Below are positions 61,431 to 64,000 of a DNA stretch of 64,000 nt, one piece after another. The stretch's first letter is position 1. Each line of letters starts with the position of its first letter. Source of the stretch: Rhyzopertha dominica (Eukaryota; Arthropoda; Insecta; Coleoptera; Bostrichidae); the NCBI GenBank assembly GCA_025024175.1, contig QCXZ01000137.1, positions 20,770,001 to 20,834,000 on the forward strand, given 5' to 3'. The position numbers and the translations under genes are program-made. The notes under the pieces are model-generated. The model was not told the DNA's origin and did no database searches. It was given only the letters and a program-made list of their open reading frames with translations.

Positions 61431-62356
61431 TCTAATAGTGGGGTAGCTAAGGCCATCAACCTTGCAAATCGGGATTAGGGAATGAAACTCGGTAGGAATA
61501 TTATACATACCCATACCTTCGATTTAAGATATGGAGCCCCCTGCAGGGCCTGCTAGTATCGGGTTGCCTTCCTACCAGGAGCAAATTGCCAAAAACCGCA
61601 TTTTTCGACGTTTTTGAATCGGGTTCTCGGCAATTGGCACATATATCCACTCAAGGGAGGTGTCCATTTTTAGGAAAATCAAAATTAAACCACCAGTTTT
61701 ATATTTTTTATTAATTATTATCATCTTTGCAATAAGGGTATAGACAAACACAATATGATATTAAAAATTAAAAGAGTATCTTCAAGAAAAAGAAAATTAA
61801 AAGTATAAGTATGTATACACATACGAAGCTGTCAACGTTCCCTACTGTAGCAACTGCGTCTTTATATTTTTTTTAATTTTTGACTTAACATCAGAATCAA
61901 CTATCCTCCACAATGAAGACCACCTCTATATATTGAAAAATCCATCTAAATCATGGTTTTGAATTCCTAATGCTTCAGATCTTTTCAATAATCACCTTCC
62001 TCAGAAGATTCACATCATTAGAGCTCGAATCATCCACACAAGTTATGCCTGCTTTTCAGAAACAATCTTAATTGTATCTCCTATAATTCTTTGCCAAGCA
62101 AACGTTATAAAATAAATGGCATCTAGGACAGCAAACGTTTTACTAAGGTTTTGCACGTTATAAACAGCCTTTGGCGAAATCCTCGTATTTTTAACAAAAA
62201 TTCGCTCGGTTTGAAAAATAATGGACTATTTCGTGGCTCCATATCTTAAATCGAAGGTATTGATATATGTACGACATATAAAAAAAAGTTTCATCCCTTA
62301 ATCACAATTTGAAAGGTCATGCCCTCAAACTGCACTTGACGACCGCACTATAATGT
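61431..62356 (-). mobile_element. Inverted-repeat element with a pogo/Tigger-type relic
   Basis: The outer parts are inverted copies of each other over about 115 bp. They include a perfect 26-bp inverted match at 61513-61538 and 62235-62260 (core CCTTCGATTTAAGATATGG). Further out ATAGTGGGGTAGC pairs loosely with ATAGTGCGGTCGT, and GGGATTAGGGAATGAAAC with GTGATTAAGGGATGAAAC. The interior carries a transposase C-terminal relic on the minus strand. I cannot confirm that the inverted repeat and the relic belong to the same element, though nesting suits it. Confidence 0.6.
61975..62195 (-). pseudogene. pogo/Tigger (DDE_1) transposase C-terminal relic
   Basis: On the minus strand, from about 62195: KNTRISPKAVYNVQNL, then KTFAVLDAIYFITFAWQRI, then IGDTIKIVSEKQA. 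A one-base shift then gives KAGITCVDDSSSNDVNLL. This fits the region after the catalytic core of Tigger/Jerky-type transposases ('..VLDAI.FI..AW..I...TI.NCF.KAGF' followed by an acidic, Ser-rich tail). No catalytic Asp remains. The family call rests on one motif run read by eye, so it is moderately sure. Confidence 0.6.
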
Positions 62357-63735
62357 TTAGCATCATGTCACGTGTCTTAGGTTGTATTAATTTATTTTAC
62401 TATATCCTGAAGGAGGTTTCGTTATTTATTTATTTTCGCTAAGGCTTAGGCTTCAGTGATTAATTTTGTTACAAAATTTTATTTACTCCTCCGTAAGCTA
62501 ATTAAATACAGAAATAATTACCTGAATTATTAGGATTGAAAATCTTTGTCTGTTGGGCTGGTTTATTGAAACTATTTCCCCTTGCCGTGTAATTTACAAA
62601 GTTTGGTTGTTAGCGAAGTTCTTATGTAAATTTTTAATTATATCCCGGAGGCATTATCTGTTACAATACTGTAGTCGCTCGCATTGCATCCCATTTAGGG
62701 TTAATAGGCAATTAAATAATACCCAAAGCATTAGAAAGCGTCGTGGCCATTAATCATTCATAAGCTGAAAGCTTTTTGTTCCGCTACATGGCGTGACGCT
62801 TTTGAGAGTATGTGCGGTTTGGTTAAAAATTTATGCTTGAATCTGCCGTGTGGAAAATGCATTCTTTACCCATTAGGACGTTTCTGAAACTCCGCAAATG
62901 GGGGGATCGAGTTCCTTCTGTTAACGCGCTTTGTCCTGTATTTCAGCAAAACCGTCGCGTAATTCGATTATCATGCGGAGTAAAGAGCTCGTGCATTTGA
63001 CGTTTTCAGGATTTATAACGGAAGTTTTAAGCGAATAATGCTGACTGCGATACAGAAATGTTGTGAGTGCGGAATATTTAACAAGGGCTATGATTAATTG
63101 GTCAAATGCAGTGACACCTGTACCGATGCATTTAGCTGGAATGCAGTGATACTTACGTCCATTTCAAACTAATGCATTTAGAAATATAGTTGTCTGTGTA
63201 TAATGGGATATAACATGATAATGTTTACGTCTTCAATTATGATAAAGTCAGGGTGTCCATCATCAATACGAAACTGTCAAAAACTTTTACTGGACCAGCA
63301 CATAGTTGATGGTGTGTTAATAGAAAACACATTAAATCATGAAATTACGCATAATCTATGAGTTAATGTATTTTACACTATAACAAAGAAAATAATGTTA
63401 AATAACTGAACGAGGTAATTAATCATGTACATACAGAAGGCGTAAATTGTCACTGGCAAAAATTAATGTTATTTTGATTTCCATATTTTAGCTACAATAA
63501 ACTGGAATGAAGAAATGTTTGTTTGTTGTACCACTTTCGTAAGAAGTCTTCTTCCAAAGGCATAATATATATGATACAATAGTAACTAAATTACTGAATT
63601 ATGATAATAATAAAAATATGAAACCGAGAACGTAGGTATTTATTAAACTATTTGCAAATTCGATAGTTATCAAATCAAGACAATAATATATATAAAAACA
63701 ATTTATAAATTCAGTATAATTGAGACGAGGTTTTA
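62357..63735. other. No recognised gene; GC-richer tract 62550-63070
   Basis: 62550-63070 is GC-richer, without a long frame. It contains strings resembling homeodomain (CCATTAATCATTCAT) and Runt (TGCGGTTTGGTT) sites, which makes it a candidate developmental enhancer; such short matches are common by chance. The flanks are AT-rich. Confidence 0.35.
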
Positions 63736-63740
63736 TTTTC

Positions 63741-63908
63741 ACCGAGAAAAAAATTAAATCTTTCCAAATCCGTAATAAAAATTGACAATACAAAATTTGT
63801 TTAAAATTTTGAAAATTACTTCCAAAATAAGTAAGTAATTTTCGAAATTTTTAGACAAATTTTGTAATGTCAATTTTTATTACGGATTTGGAAAGATTTA
63901 ATTTATCG
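63741..63908. mobile_element. Hairpin MITE, about 168 bp
   Basis: Arms of about 70 bp pair almost perfectly: ATTAAATCTTTCCAAATCCG, TAATAAAAATTGACA on the left, mirrored by TGTCAATTTTTATTA, CGGATTTGGAAAGATTTAAT on the right. The loop is about 12 bp (CCAAAATAAGT). The inner arm is a little more diverged (TTTAAAATTTTG versus CGAAATTTTTAG). CCGA at the left and TCGG at the right extend the pairing outward. Confidence 0.85.
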
Positions 63909-64000
63909 GCGTACAGTTCAGATAATTTTGAGATAGGTTACACAAGAAATTTGCTGAAAAAAATATGTACCTACTGAAATACACTCACTGAAGAGTGTGG

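Noticed and set aside
1..64000. CRISPR arrays, operons, Shine-Dalgarno sites, bacterial terminators
   Set aside because: Nothing of this kind is present; the sequence is eukaryotic in character.

Overview
The window is AT-rich, intron-era eukaryotic DNA that looks like an arthropod, most likely an insect. It holds decayed relics of several insect-type DNA transposons (Tc1, mariner, a DD41D mariner relative, pogo/Tigger and a THAP-encoding element), a non-LTR retrotransposon scrap, tRNA-derived short elements and many foldback/MITE-like elements. There is no bacterial gene organisation. The species cannot be named from the sequence alone. Isolated ambiguous bases (N) are scattered through the window, with a cluster near 25910-25989.

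I find no intact host protein-coding gene. No open frame carries a domain I recognise, apart from transposon relics and one broken THAP zinc-finger frame that lies inside a transposon. The window reads as an intergenic or intronic 'gene desert' that is partly repeat and partly unique sequence.

Layout. 0.6-1.6 kb: element with TIRs and a TTAA-like flank, carrying a THAP pseudogene with a 63-bp intron. 3.9-5.85 kb: nearly full-length DD41D IS630/Tc1/mariner element with about 250-bp inverted ends, sitting inside an older repeat whose better-preserved relative is at 30.5-31.1 kb. 8.4-9.3 kb: deleted Tc1-like element. 16.4-17.0 kb: 38-bp tandem repeats leading a GC-richer tract. 17.9-18.4 and 21.6-21.9 kb: two copies of a GC-richer dispersed repeat. 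18.6-19.0 and 31.3-31.6 kb: short elements combining terminal inverted repeats with a tRNA-like promoter. 20.9-21.1 kb: mariner relic. 22.5-23.6 kb: large composite foldback. 26.0-26.3 kb: LINE reverse-transcriptase scrap. 28.0 kb: MITE. 35.4 kb: tRNA-like sequence. 36.2-36.7 kb: second Tc1 relic. 37.8-38.2 kb: two hairpin elements, one of them young. 38.3-39.4 kb: cluster of TATAAA-type motifs. 46.9-47.2 kb: 40-bp minisatellite. 47.8-48.9 kb: broken mariner. 49.2-50.1 kb: AT-rich element with a short inverted end. 56.6-57.2 kb: degenerate repeats. 61.4-62.4 kb: pogo-type relic in an inverted repeat. 63.7-63.9 kb: hairpin MITE.

Between the repeats lie several tracts of a few hundred bases that are visibly richer in GC than their surroundings (about 9.4-9.7, 15.0-15.6, 33.4-34.9, 37.2-37.7, 45.6-46.3, 54.1-54.6, 58.2-58.7 and 62.5-63.1 kb). 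They have no reading frame and no repeat structure that I can see. They are reasonable candidates for cis-regulatory or conserved non-coding DNA, but that is inference without a comparison genome. All transposase frames seen are broken, so no autonomous mobile element is active here.
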